From: CAJXII01 sp965242915 | GTDB taxonomy: Bacteria; Campylobacterota; Campylobacteria; Campylobacterales; Arcobacteraceae | Length of the DNA: 64,000 nt | Direction of reading: 5' to 3' | NCBI GenBank assembly: GCA_965242915.1 | Contig: CBDETN010000026.1 | Span: 193,091-257,090, forward strand | Part shown: positions 1-9,240 of the stretch, in pieces | How positions within the stretch are numbered: position 1 is the first letter of the stretch | Layout: every line of letters starts with the position of its first letter | The notes under the pieces: model-generated | Seen by the model: the letters and a program-made list of their open reading frames with translations, nothing else | Databases searched by the model: none | Told to the model about the DNA's origin: nothing | Position numbers and translations under genes: made by a program

Positions 1-1067
1 ATAGGGTCAGATATTTTTACAGGAATTTCTGAAAATATCTTTTGAGCTAACTCTTGTAAACCATTTATTCGAGTCATTCCTCCTGTTAATACTATACCGC
101 CATCCATATGCTCACTCATACCACTTAAGTTTATTTTGTCTTTAATTAAACAAAGCAACTCTTCCACTCTTGCATGAATAATTGGTTGTATTTGAGATAA
201 AGGTATCTCTTTTGTTTGAGTTTCGTTTCCTAATAACGGTATTTTTACTTTGCTGATTGATGTATCATTAATATTAATAGGTAGAAGTGAACCGTATTGA
301 TTTTTTATCATATTTGCTGCGTTGTACGGAGTATGTAACATAATCGATAAGTCGTATGTAATGTGTTCACTCCCAATAGGTATGAAATCACTATACGATA
401 TTGTTTGACCTTTAAATATAGTTATTTCACTAGTGGTTCCACCTAAATCACAAACAACAGTTCCTAGTTTTTTTTGATCATCCGCTAATACTGCTATTGC
501 AGAAGCATAACCGTTTAATACAAAATTTGTAACTTCAAGATTTGATTTTTTAAGAGCATTTTGTATATTCACAAGGGCGGTTTTTTTAGCAGTGACAATA
601 TTTGCATATACTTCAAGTCTTGAGCCATGCATATTTAAAGGATTGCTTATCTCATTAGAATCATCAATATTAAAGTATAACGGTAAAACATGGATAACTT
701 CATAATCTGGAATTATCTTGGCATTATAAAGCGCCATTTGTAAAACTTGATTTATTTCATTATGTGTAATCTGTCCACTTTGAATATTAACAGCACCGCT
801 GCTTCTTAAACTTTTTGTATGTGTTCCGGAAATTGCAATAAAAGTTGATTCAATCACTGCATCAGAACTTTGAGTTGCTGTTCTTATTGCATCATGTATA
901 GTTGTACTTGCAAGGTCAATATCTACAATTGAACCTTTGTGAATACCATCACTTTTACAATTTCCAACTCCTAAAATATTGATACGATTTGTTAAATCGT
1001 TTTGGGCAATAACCGCAGTTATTTTTGTTGTTCCAATATCAAGAGCTAAAATTGCATTATTGTTCAA
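1..1067 (-). CDS. ftsA: Cell division protein FtsA, C-terminus cut by window edge
   Basis: FtsA is an actin-like ATPase that tethers FtsZ to the inner membrane and starts divisome assembly. Translation from a TTG at 1067 gives the ASKHA phosphate-1 loop near the start (ALDIGTTKITAVIA), then SGTHTKSLRSSGAVNI, a second phosphate loop (VVCDLGGTTSEITIFKG) and IVLTGGMTRINGLQELA typical of the adenosine motif. The only ATG nearby (1057) is out of frame and stops after three codons, which supports the TTG start. The C-terminal membrane-targeting helix lies beyond base 1. It follows the PpiD-like gene by one base and is probably co-transcribed with it; ftsZ would be expected next, outside the window. 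Confidence 0.93.
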   Translation of the reverse strand, partial: MNNNAILALDIGTTKITAVIAQNDLTNRINILGVGNCKSDGIHKGSIVDIDLASTTIHDAIRTATQSSDAVIESTFIAISGTHTKSLRSSGAVNIQSGQITHNEINQVLQMALYNAKIIPDYEVIHVLPLYFNIDDSNEISNPLNMHGSRLEVYANIVTAKKTALVNIQNALKKSNLEVTNFVLNGYASAIAVLADDQKKLGTVVCDLGGTTSEITIFKGQTISYSDFIPIGSEHITYDLSIMLHTPYNAANMIKNQYGSLLPININDTSISKVKIPLLGNETQTKEIPLSQIQPIIHARVEELLCLIKDKINLSGMSEHMDGGIVLTGGMTRINGLQELAQKIFSEIPVKISDP

Positions 1068-1068
1068 G

Positions 1069-2412
1069 TTAGTTTACCTTCATATTTGATGTAACTTCAT
1101 ATTGATTTCTAAGTTCTTTTAATAAGTTTGAAATAACTTCACTGTTTTTTAAATTTAATAATGTATCTCTTAACTCGTCAGTTTGAAGACTACTGCTATA
1201 ATTAGATAACTTAGAATCTGTAATTTTATAAACTACAGCTTTATCTTCCAGCATAAGAGAATTGATTGTAGTAGTTGAATTAAATATATGATCTACTAAT
1301 TGAGTAGTTTCAGCAACACTTAACCCTTTGATTTCTACTTTTGAACCTTGAGCAATGAAACCAATATCAGTACCGGTAAATTCTTTAGTTAATTTGGTAA
1401 TATTAGTATTTAGTATCTCTTGTTTGGCATTATCAAGATAATCAGTACGAACTAATTCAAAAGCTTTTTCAAATGATAAAGGCTGCGGAGCTTGTTTTTC
1501 TAATACTTTTATAACGATAAATTCATTATTGTTTTCTAATGGTTTTAAAATACTGCCAACAGAAGCTTCAGAAATTTTTTGTAAATTTTCTTGATTTAAT
1601 ATATCACTATCTTGAGATACCAGTGCAGTAGTATCAAATTTTAATTCATCTTTTTTAAGTTTTAGATATTTTTTTAAAGCATCTTTTTTAGAAACTTTTC
1701 TATCTTCACCTATTGTAATTTTTGTCATTGCAATTTTAATAGATTCTGGTGATTTATAATTTTGATTATGCAGTTCCCAGTATTTTTTAACAGCTTCTTT
1801 AGAACTGTCTATTTTTAAATCAACTTTATTCAGAATATTAATACTTACTTTATCTTCAGTTGAATATAATTTTGCCAAGTTTACAAGTTCTGTATCCATA
1901 ACTTTTGTGCTTAATATTCGTTGTACTTTTTGAATTGTTAAATCCATTTTAACTTGTTGTTCAAAATCCGTAGGTGTTGTTCTATTTTGTTTTAGCACTG
2001 ACAAATAAGTTGCTTTATCAAATTTTTTATCTTTGATAAACGCCGGTATGGCTACAAGATATTTAGCAATTTCTTTGTCTGTAATATATAAACCTAACTC
2101 ATCAGCATAATTTAATAAAAGAAATTTTTGTACTATTGCATTAAATGCCGCCTCTTCAAGTTTAAATTGCTTTACCATCTCTTGATTAAATGCTTCACCA
2201 AATATATTCTGATATTGAGAATATAATGCATTATATTCATTTTGTATATCTTTAATTTTTATCTCTTTTGAACCTACGGTTCCTACATTAGTACTTGACT
2301 TTCCATAATCATAAGAACCCCAGCCCACAAAACCAGCTCCAACAAAAGCAATTGTACTTATCCATATAGTTATAACTAGCCATCTTTTATGTCGCTGCAT
2401 CCAAGTTATCAT
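1069..2412 (-). CDS. PpiD/SurA-like membrane-anchored periplasmic chaperone
   Basis: A 447-residue protein with one N-terminal membrane segment (about residues 11-33, WLVITIWISTIAFVGAGFVGW) and a long periplasmic part. Residues about 35-170 look like the SurA/PpiD N-terminal chaperone domain. Residues about 220-330 occupy the place of a parvulin-like peptidyl-prolyl isomerase domain but are poorly conserved, so isomerase activity is doubtful. PpiD-type proteins assist folding of outer-membrane and secreted proteins as they leave the Sec translocon. It sits directly upstream of ftsA on the same strand. Family assignment rests on architecture and the characteristic MITWMQRHKRW start; the exact member is uncertain. 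Confidence 0.8.
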   Translation of the reverse strand: MITWMQRHKRWLVITIWISTIAFVGAGFVGWGSYDYGKSSTNVGTVGSKEIKIKDIQNEYNALYSQYQNIFGEAFNQEMVKQFKLEEAAFNAIVQKFLLLNYADELGLYITDKEIAKYLVAIPAFIKDKKFDKATYLSVLKQNRTTPTDFEQQVKMDLTIQKVQRILSTKVMDTELVNLAKLYSTEDKVSINILNKVDLKIDSSKEAVKKYWELHNQNYKSPESIKIAMTKITIGEDRKVSKKDALKKYLKLKKDELKFDTTALVSQDSDILNQENLQKISEASVGSILKPLENNNEFIVIKVLEKQAPQPLSFEKAFELVRTDYLDNAKQEILNTNITKLTKEFTGTDIGFIAQGSKVEIKGLSVAETTQLVDHIFNSTTTINSLMLEDKAVVYKITDSKLSNYSSSLQTDELRDTLLNLKNSEVISNLLKELRNQYEVTSNMKVN

Positions 2413-2490
2413 AATTTAAAATCCTCTAATGTATTGTTTAATATAACGAAGATTTTAGCTAAAATATACTTTAAAAAAAGTTAAATTATT

Positions 2491-3399
2491 TTATTCGGGA
2501 TTATTTATGATTGAATCATCATAAGGGTCAAGATGGATATTGATTATCCAGTTTGTGTTTGTGTCTAATTGGGTTATTTTATCTTCAATTCTATCACTTA
2601 CTCTATGTGCTTCCATAAGTGTAATTATACAGTCAAATACCAAGTGAACATCTACAAAAGTATTATGTCCGGCTTGTCTTGTTTTTAGAAAATGATAGTC
2701 ATTTACCGCACTTTCTGTTTTAAAAATATCTTTTATTTTATTTGTTGTTTCATCTTCCAATGATTTGTCCAAAAGTACAAGTACACCATCTTCTATAAGT
2801 TCGTAAGCACTATAAATAATAAAAAGTGAAATACCGCCACCAATAAGTACATCAAAGATTTCATTATTCGTCAATGTTACAAGAACAAGAGATATCAAAA
2901 CAGCTATGTTTGTCCATACATCAGTTTTATAATGTAAAGCATCTGCTTTTATTACCATATTATTTGTTTTTTTAGCAACTATATTTAAATACATTACAAG
3001 TGCAATAGTGATAATAAGTGATACTATCATCACCCCAAGAGATTCTTCTAGATATGTTGATACTTTATTGTTAAGATATTTATCAATAGCAGTATAAAAT
3101 AAAAATAGTCCAGAGACAGTGATAATCGTACCTTCAATTACACTGGCCAATGCTTCAATTTTACCCCGACCATAGTTGAAAATTTCATCTGCCGGTTTTT
3201 CTGAATTTGATATTGCAAAATAATTAAAAAGTGAAACAAAAAGATCAAGTACACTGTCTACTGCACTGGCAAGTACCGCAACAGAACCACTTAAAAGTCC
3301 AATAGTTAATTTAATTAAAGTTAAAATAAAAGCAACACTTGATGAAACAAGTGTTGCTTTTTTCTCTGCTGAAATCTTAACTATGGGAATTTGAGACAT
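2491..3399 (-). CDS. fieF: Cation diffusion facilitator (FieF-type divalent metal efflux)
   Basis: A 302-residue CDF-family transporter that exports Fe2+/Zn2+-type cations in exchange for protons. Hydrophobic segments fill about residues 15-210. Acidic residues in TM2 (ASAVDSVLDLF) and the TM5 motif HYKTDVWTN (HxxxD) form the expected metal site. The C-terminal cytoplasmic domain (about 210-295) carries HxxxH/D-type residues such as VDVHLVFDC and IHLDP. Its ATG overlaps the stop of the upstream aspC pseudogene by one base (TAATG), so the two were translationally coupled. Substrate specificity cannot be read from sequence alone. Confidence 0.88.
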   Translation of the reverse strand: MSQIPIVKISAEKKATLVSSSVAFILTLIKLTIGLLSGSVAVLASAVDSVLDLFVSLFNYFAISNSEKPADEIFNYGRGKIEALASVIEGTIITVSGLFLFYTAIDKYLNNKVSTYLEESLGVMIVSLIITIALVMYLNIVAKKTNNMVIKADALHYKTDVWTNIAVLISLVLVTLTNNEIFDVLIGGGISLFIIYSAYELIEDGVLVLLDKSLEDETTNKIKDIFKTESAVNDYHFLKTRQAGHNTFVDVHLVFDCIITLMEAHRVSDRIEDKITQLDTNTNWIINIHLDPYDDSIINNPE

Positions 3400-4567
3400 T
3401 ATTTCGCTGTTACAAACTTTTTAATTCTTGAAATTCCATCTCTAATTGTAGCTTCATCTGTAGCAAAAGATAGTCTGAAATATCCCTCTAAACCAAAAGC
3501 AACACCTGGAACTACTGCAACTCCTACATCTGCAAGTAAATCTTTAGAGAACTGCATACTGTCATTTGTGATATCCTGAATATTTACAAATAGATAAAAA
3601 GCACCATTTGGTTTTGATACGCTCAAGCCCTCAATTTCATTCATAAGTGATACGGCTATATCTCTTCTTCTTTCAAATTCAACTCTCATAGATTCAATAT
3701 CTTCATCTGCTTGACCATCTAGGGCAACTATTGCAGCACCTTGTGTGATAGAGTTTATATTTGATGTTGATTGAGATTGTAATTTTTTCATAGCTTTTAC
3801 CAAATCTTTATCTTTAGAAGCTAAATAACCAAATCTCCATCCTGTCATTGCAACAGATTTACTTAAACCATTTACAGTTATAGTTCTATTGAACATATCT
3901 TCATTTATACTGGCAACTGCTGTAAACTCACTATTATCATAAACTAATTTTTCATACATCTCATCACTGATAACAGTTATATTTGTATCTTTTAAAACAT
4001 CTGCCAGTGCTGTTAATTCTTCTTTTGTATAAACACTTCCTGTCGGATTTGACGGAGTTGTTAAAATTAACATTTTACTTTTTGGTGTAATAGCATTTTT
4101 TAGTTGTTGGGGGTGTGATTTTAAATGAACTTTTATCATCTGTGATTATCTCAACAACAGTTCCTCCGCTATATTTTACAAGTTCAGGATATGTTACCCA
4201 GTAAGGTGCCTGTATTATTACTTCATCACCCTCTTCAATTCCTGCTTGAAAAATATTAAACAGTGAGTGTTTAGCACCAACACTTACAATAACTTCTGAT
4301 ATATCATAATCTAAACCATTGTCTCTTTTAAGTTTTTCACATATTGCTGCTCTACAAGCTGGAGTTCCCTCAACTGCTGTATATTTTGTTTCATTGTTAT
4401 CCATAGCTTTAGTTGCTGCATCTTTAATAACTTGCGGTGTTCCAAAATCAGGCTCACCGGCTAAAACTAAGTACATCTTTTCCACTCTCTTTTAATTCTC
4501 TTGATAAAGTAGTGATTGCTATTGTGATAGATTCTGACAATCTATCCATTCTATTTGCGATTTTCAT
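3399..4567 (-). pseudogene. aspC: Aspartate aminotransferase, two frameshifts
   Basis: Starting at ATG 4567 the frame reads MKIANRMDRLSESI...GKDVLSFS and then hits TGA where the family has SAGEPDF. Two bases appear to be missing near 4463 (AGTTTTAGCCGG where AGT TTT AGT GCC GG is expected). The next frame covers GEPDFGTPQ to DDKSSFKIT. A run of five C near 4109 then shifts the frame again; four C would give ITPQQLKNAITPKSK. The rest is intact, including TTPSNPTGS, the pyridoxal-lysine motif NGLSKSVAMTGWRFGY and the C-terminal RLSFATDE. Family: class I PLP aminotransferase (aspartate/2-oxoglutarate). An intact homologue lies at 47707-48888. Either a real pseudogene or two assembly errors. Confidence 0.88.
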
Positions 4568-4651
4568 AAAAAATTCCTATATTGATAAATTAACCATTAT
4601 TATAAGATAATTTTAATCAATTTCTTATTAACTATTTTGTAACATTAGTCT

Positions 4652-4765
4652 ATGAAAAAGATTTATGTTATATTAGCTATTGCTATTTTATTTAGTGTTA
4701 CAGGGTGTGGTTATAAAGGTGATCCAGTTTATGTGGATAAAAAAAGTGAACAAGTATCAAAATGA
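4652..4765 (+). CDS. lptM: LptM-like small lipoprotein
   Basis: A 37-residue protein beginning MKKIYVILAIAILFSVTGCG. It has a lipoprotein signal with lipobox VTGC and mature Cys19, followed by GYKGDPVY, which resembles the LptM/YifL signature CGxKGPLY. In Escherichia coli LptM is an outer-membrane lipoprotein that helps the LPS translocon LptDE mature by promoting correct disulfide formation. The stop overlaps the nadB start (ATGA), so it is the first gene of the nadB-nhaD unit. lptD lies about 11 kb away, so any link is functional rather than genomic. The short length makes the family call moderate. Confidence 0.72.
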   Translation: MKKIYVILAIAILFSVTGCGYKGDPVYVDKKSEQVSK

Positions 4766-6210
4766 TTTATGATTACTTAATTATTGGTGCCGGTGTTGCC
4801 GGACTCAATGCTGCACGAAATATATCTAGAGATAAAAAAGTATTAATAGTATGTAAGAGATCTCCTTGGGAGTGTAATACATTTTTTGCGCAAGGTGGAG
4901 TTGCCAGTGCAATTAATGATGCAGATATACCTCTTTATGCACAAGATACGATTAGTGCAGGTGTTGGAACAAATAATCTAGAAGCTGTAAACACTTTAAG
5001 TCAAAATTCAATTAAAGTCATTGATGATTTAGTTAAAGATGGAATGAATTTTGATCGCAATGAAGATGGAAAATTACTCTATACAAAAGAAGCTGCTCAT
5101 AGTCGCAGTCGTATTTTACATGCTGATGGTGATGCTACAGGGAGAGAACTTCATATGTTTTTGCTTAAAGCTTGTAAGCATGAGATAATGACAGATTCTA
5201 TAGTGATAGATTTGCTATATGAAGATGGTATTTGTTATGGTGCACAATTTATTCATGATTGGGCAGATAAAATTATTTATGCTCACAATACTATAATAGC
5301 AAGTGGAGGAGTTGGTTCAATTTATAGATACCATACAAATTCAACTACTATTGCCGGTGATATTCAAGGTATTTGTGTAGAAAAAGGCATTGCTTTAAAA
5401 GATATGGAGATGATGCAGTTTCATCCTACGGTATTTGTTGATACACCATATGCAAGAAAAACACTTTTAACAGAAGCTTTAAGAGGTGAGGGTGCTGAAA
5501 TTGAAGATGAAGATGGTTATAGATTTTTAAAAGATTATCATAAAGATGAAGAACTTGCCCCTCGTGATATAGTCAGTCGTGCTATTTTTGATTATTCACA
5601 AAAAACAGGCTCACAAGTTTATCTATCTTTTAAAAATTTCAAAAAAAAGTTTTTTCAAAAAAGATTTCCAAATATTTATAAGAATTTAATGGAACTAGGA
5701 TTTGATCTACCTTTTGAAAGGGTGCCGATAAGTCCGGCTTTTCACTATAGTATGGGTGGAATAGATGTAGATATAAATTCAAAAGTAAAAGGGTGCAAAA
5801 ATTTATATGCAATAGGGGAAGCAGCTTGTACGGGAGTACATGGAGCAAATAGACTTGCGTCAAATTCTCTTCTTGAAGGTTTGGTTTTTTCATTATTGGC
5901 AGTTCAAAAATCACAAGAGATAAATTTTAAAATTGATTTAAATAAGTTAACTTTTAAACCTAGACATTTTGAATTAAAAAAGCAAATAGATAAAGCAATT
6001 AAAGATGATTTGAGGAATTTAATGTGGGTAAATGTTGGTATTGTGCGAGAAGCACAAAAACTTATAGATGCCCTTGATGAAGTAAATTTATATCTTGAAG
6101 AGGATGTTGGAAGACTCCTTTTTTTAAGGTTACTTACGGCAAAATCCATTATTCAAAGTGCTATTAATAGAAAAGAATCTATTGGCGCACATTTTATTAA
6201 GGAGAGTTGA
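4762..6210 (+). CDS. nadB: L-aspartate oxidase
   Basis: A 482-residue flavoprotein of the fumarate reductase/succinate dehydrogenase family. NadB oxidises L-aspartate to iminoaspartate, which NadA condenses with dihydroxyacetone phosphate on the way to NAD. The N-terminus has the FAD dinucleotide motif (IIGAGVAGLNAA, residues about 6-17). Active-site segments are visible: FFAQGGVASAIN, HSRSRILHADGDATGRELH, MMQFHPTVF, LLTEALRGEGA and HGANRLASNSLLEGLVF. The C-terminal helical region is shorter than in E. coli NadB (540 residues), as is usual in this phylum. It overlaps lptM by four bases and nhaD begins at its stop. Confidence 0.94.
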   Translation: MIYDYLIIGAGVAGLNAARNISRDKKVLIVCKRSPWECNTFFAQGGVASAINDADIPLYAQDTISAGVGTNNLEAVNTLSQNSIKVIDDLVKDGMNFDRNEDGKLLYTKEAAHSRSRILHADGDATGRELHMFLLKACKHEIMTDSIVIDLLYEDGICYGAQFIHDWADKIIYAHNTIIASGGVGSIYRYHTNSTTIAGDIQGICVEKGIALKDMEMMQFHPTVFVDTPYARKTLLTEALRGEGAEIEDEDGYRFLKDYHKDEELAPRDIVSRAIFDYSQKTGSQVYLSFKNFKKKFFQKRFPNIYKNLMELGFDLPFERVPISPAFHYSMGGIDVDINSKVKGCKNLYAIGEAACTGVHGANRLASNSLLEGLVFSLLAVQKSQEINFKIDLNKLTFKPRHFELKKQIDKAIKDDLRNLMWVNVGIVREAQKLIDALDEVNLYLEEDVGRLLFLRLLTAKSIIQSAINRKESIGAHFIKES

Positions 6211-7586
6211 TGTTAAAACTATTATTAGTTAGTTTTACAAGTATATTTGCATTTGCAAGCGTTGGTGGTGAAGCTATGGTGCATCCAGATATAACTATGA
6301 CTTGGGTTGGTTTTTTAGCCCTTGCCATTTTTATAGCTGGATACTATTTTATAGCTACAGAAGAAAAATACCATATAGATAAAGCTAAGCCTGCTTTATT
6401 AATAGGTACTTTTATGTTTATGCTTGTTGCATTTTATTATGCGATAAATGGTTTGAATATGGATATGGTTTATCAAGAAGCAAATCATTTAATACTTGAA
6501 ATTGCTGGTATTTTCTTCTTCTTATTTGTTGCTATGACATATATTGAAACATTGATTCATATGAATGTATTTGAAAAACTAAAATACATTTTAATTTCAA
6601 AAGGTTATACATACAGACAACTATTTTGGATTACAGGATTTATAGCATTTTTCCTTTCACCTATTGCGGATAACTTAACAACCGCACTTATCTTAGCAAC
6701 TGTTCTTATTACAATAGAACAAAAGAAAAAAGAGTTCTTGGTACCGGGTGCCATCAATATCGTTGTAGCTGCAAATGCAGGTGGTGCTTGGAGTCCATTT
6801 GGTGATATTACTACACTTATGGCATGGACAGCAGGAAAGGGAGAGTTTGTTGATTTCTTATTTTTATTCCCAGCTGCAATCACAGGCCATCTTATAACTG
6901 CATTTTTATTATCAAAAATAGTTCCAGATACAGTTCCAGAAATAGATTTATCAAAAGAGGTTAAGCCTGTAATGGCAACTGGTGCTAAAGTTGTTATGGG
7001 ACTTGGTATATTTACAATTTTTAGTGCAGTAATGTCACACCAATTTTTGCATCTTCCCGCTATGTGGGGTATGATGTTTGGTTTAGCAATTCTTAAAATA
7101 TATGATTATTCTCTTAAGAGAAAGCATGGAAAAGGTTTTGGAGTATTTGCTGCAATAGCAAAAATCGAAAATAATACGCTGATGTTTTTCTTTGGTATTT
7201 TAGCGGCTGTTGGTGCATTGTATTTTATTGGTTGGTTGGCTCTTGCTGCTGTAGTTTATGACCCATCAGTTTTAGGACCTACTTGGTCAAATATTGGTGT
7301 TGGTTTTCTTTCTGCTATTGTTGATAATATTCCTGTAATGTCTGCTGTTCTTAAAGCAAATCCAACAATGGGACTTGATCAATGGATGCTAGTTACTCTT
7401 ACTGCTGGTGTTGGTGGATCTCTAATTAGCTTTGGTTCTGCTGCTGGAGTTGGTGTAATGGGTAAATTACCAGGTATTTATACATTTGGTGCTCATATGA
7501 AATATTCATGGATGATTCTTATTGGATATATTGTGTCTTGTTCTGTTTGGTATGTTCAATATCAAATGTTAGGTATTGGTCACTAA
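6210..7586 (+). CDS. nhaD: Na+/H+ antiporter NhaD
   Basis: A 458-residue inner-membrane antiporter of the NhaD/ion-transporter superfamily, exporting Na+ (or Li+) for protons. There are roughly 12 hydrophobic segments after a short, possibly cleaved N-terminal segment. Conserved re-entrant elements are visible: FLSPIADNLTTALILATVLI, NAGGAWSPFGDITTLMAW and AIVDNIPVMSAVLKA. I place the start at ATG 6210 rather than TTG 6207 because AAGGAG lies 5 bases upstream of it. It overlaps the nadB stop. A terminator-like hairpin follows at 7601. NhaD is common in marine Campylobacterota, where it fits a Na+-based lifestyle. Confidence 0.92.
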   Translation: MLKLLLVSFTSIFAFASVGGEAMVHPDITMTWVGFLALAIFIAGYYFIATEEKYHIDKAKPALLIGTFMFMLVAFYYAINGLNMDMVYQEANHLILEIAGIFFFLFVAMTYIETLIHMNVFEKLKYILISKGYTYRQLFWITGFIAFFLSPIADNLTTALILATVLITIEQKKKEFLVPGAINIVVAANAGGAWSPFGDITTLMAWTAGKGEFVDFLFLFPAAITGHLITAFLLSKIVPDTVPEIDLSKEVKPVMATGAKVVMGLGIFTIFSAVMSHQFLHLPAMWGMMFGLAILKIYDYSLKRKHGKGFGVFAAIAKIENNTLMFFFGILAAVGALYFIGWLALAAVVYDPSVLGPTWSNIGVGFLSAIVDNIPVMSAVLKANPTMGLDQWMLVTLTAGVGGSLISFGSAAGVGVMGKLPGIYTFGAHMKYSWMILIGYIVSCSVWYVQYQMLGIGH

Positions 7587-7600
7587 TATACTTTCTATGA

Positions 7601-7636
7601 GGTGATAAGTTACTTTAGCTTATCATCTTATTTTTA
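7601..7636 (+). terminator. Rho-independent terminator after nhaD
   Basis: GGTGATAAG pairs with CTTATCATC to give a nine-pair stem with one G-T wobble and a nine-base loop, followed by TTATTTTTATT. It lies 14 bases after the nhaD stop and before guaA, so it likely ends the lptM-nadB-nhaD transcript. Confidence 0.7.
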
Positions 7637-7687
7637 TTATTAAATTTTTTTTGGAAAATTTAGTTATAAAAATATTTAAGGATTTGA

Positions 7688-9226
7688 ATGAAGCATGTAC
7701 CAATATTAGTTTTAGATTTTGGAAGTCAATATACGCAACTTATTGCAAAAAGATTAAGAGAAAATGGTGTTTACTCTGAGATAGTACCATACAATGAATC
7801 TATTGAAAATATTAAAGCACGAACACCTAAAGGGATAGTTCTTAGCGGCGGACCAGCTTCTGTTTATGCAAAAGATACTTATCATCCAAGTGTTGAGATT
7901 TTTGAACTTGGATTGCCGATTTTGGGAATTTGTTATGGAATGCAGTTAATTTCTCAGCATTTTGGCGGTAGTGTAATACCGGCTGATCATCATGAGTACG
8001 GTAAAGCAAAGTTAAAAGTTGAAAATGCTCAGTCACCTATTTTTAAAGGCATTTCAGATGATGAAATTGTGTGGATGAGTCATGGGGATAAAGTAGAAAA
8101 TTTACCGGCAGGATTTGATGTTATTGGTACAAGCGAGAATTCTCCTTATGCTGCTATAGCTTGCGAAGATAAAGATATATATGCTTTTCAATTTCATCCT
8201 GAAGTTACTCATAGTGTTCAAGGTGCAATTTTACTTAAAAATTTTGCAAAATATATTTGTGATTGTGAATCAACTTGGAATATGGGTAACTTTGCAAAAG
8301 AAGAAATTAAAAAAATCAAAGAGTTAGTTGGTGATAAAAAAGTTCTTTGTGGTGTAAGCGGCGGAGTTGACAGCTCTGTTGTTGCTACGCTTTTAGCTGA
8401 AGCTATCGGTACAAATTTAGTTCCTGTATTTGTAAACAATGGATTGCTTAGAGCAAATGAGGTTGAAGATGTACAAAATATGTTTGCTAATAGAGGAATC
8501 GGACTTATAACAGTTGATGCCAGTGAGCAGTTTTTAACAAAACTCTCTGGTGTTACTGATCCTGAAACAAAAAGAAAAATTATTGGTGAAACCTTTATTG
8601 AAGTATTTGATGTAGAAGCTAAAAAACATGATGGTATTGAGTTCTTGGCACAAGGTACTTTATACACAGATGTTATTGAGTCTGTTTCAGTAAAAGGACC
8701 TTCTAAAACTATAAAATCACACCATAATGTCGGTGGTCTTCCTGATTGGATGACCTTTGAACTTATTGAGCCTTTAAGAGAAATATTTAAAGACGAGGTG
8801 CGAAAACTTGGACTTGAGCTTGGACTTCCATCAAGAATGATAGGTCGTCATCCATTTCCTGGACCTGGACTAGCTATTAGAATTATGGGTGAAGTAAATG
8901 TTCCTGATTTAGAGATTTTACGAAAAGCGGATACTATTATGCTTGAAGAGTTAAGAGCAAGTGGTTGGTATGATAAAACATGGCAGGCATTTACAGTACT
9001 TCTAAATGTAAAATCTGTTGGTGTTATGGGTGATAACAGAACTTATGACAACACTGCTTGTATTAGGATAGTAAATGCAGTTGATGGTATGACAGCAACT
9101 TTTGCACATATTCCTCATGATATTCTTGAAGTTATGAGTAGAAGAATTATAAATGAAGTTGATGGAATCAACAGGGTTGTTTATGATATAAGCAGTAAAC
9201 CACCTGCAACTATTGAGTGGGAATAG
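7688..9226 (+). CDS. guaA: GMP synthase (glutamine-hydrolysing)
   Basis: A 512-residue enzyme that aminates XMP to GMP. Residues about 1-195 are the class I glutamine amidotransferase: nucleophile Cys in GICYGMQ and the His-Glu pair in FQFHPEVTH. Residues about 200-390 are the ATP pyrophosphatase with the P-loop SGGVDSSVVATLLAEA. The C-terminal dimerisation domain ends in KPPATIEWE, the standard GuaA terminus. The start ATG 7688 has AAGGAT upstream. The next gene starts 14 bases after its stop and may be co-transcribed. Confidence 0.97.
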   Translation: MKHVPILVLDFGSQYTQLIAKRLRENGVYSEIVPYNESIENIKARTPKGIVLSGGPASVYAKDTYHPSVEIFELGLPILGICYGMQLISQHFGGSVIPADHHEYGKAKLKVENAQSPIFKGISDDEIVWMSHGDKVENLPAGFDVIGTSENSPYAAIACEDKDIYAFQFHPEVTHSVQGAILLKNFAKYICDCESTWNMGNFAKEEIKKIKELVGDKKVLCGVSGGVDSSVVATLLAEAIGTNLVPVFVNNGLLRANEVEDVQNMFANRGIGLITVDASEQFLTKLSGVTDPETKRKIIGETFIEVFDVEAKKHDGIEFLAQGTLYTDVIESVSVKGPSKTIKSHHNVGGLPDWMTFELIEPLREIFKDEVRKLGLELGLPSRMIGRHPFPGPGLAIRIMGEVNVPDLEILRKADTIMLEELRASGWYDKTWQAFTVLLNVKSVGVMGDNRTYDNTACIRIVNAVDGMTATFAHIPHDILEVMSRRIINEVDGINRVVYDISSKPPATIEWE

Positions 9227-9240
9227 AGTAAAGTTTTATT

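Noticed and set aside
4105..4110. Phase-variable poly-C tract in aspC
   Set aside because: Five C is too short for the contingency tracts known in Campylobacter (usually eight or more), and a second frameshift also exists.
8218..8667. 149-codon minus-strand frame inside guaA
   Set aside because: It is a shadow of the well-conserved guaA coding sequence with no features of its own.
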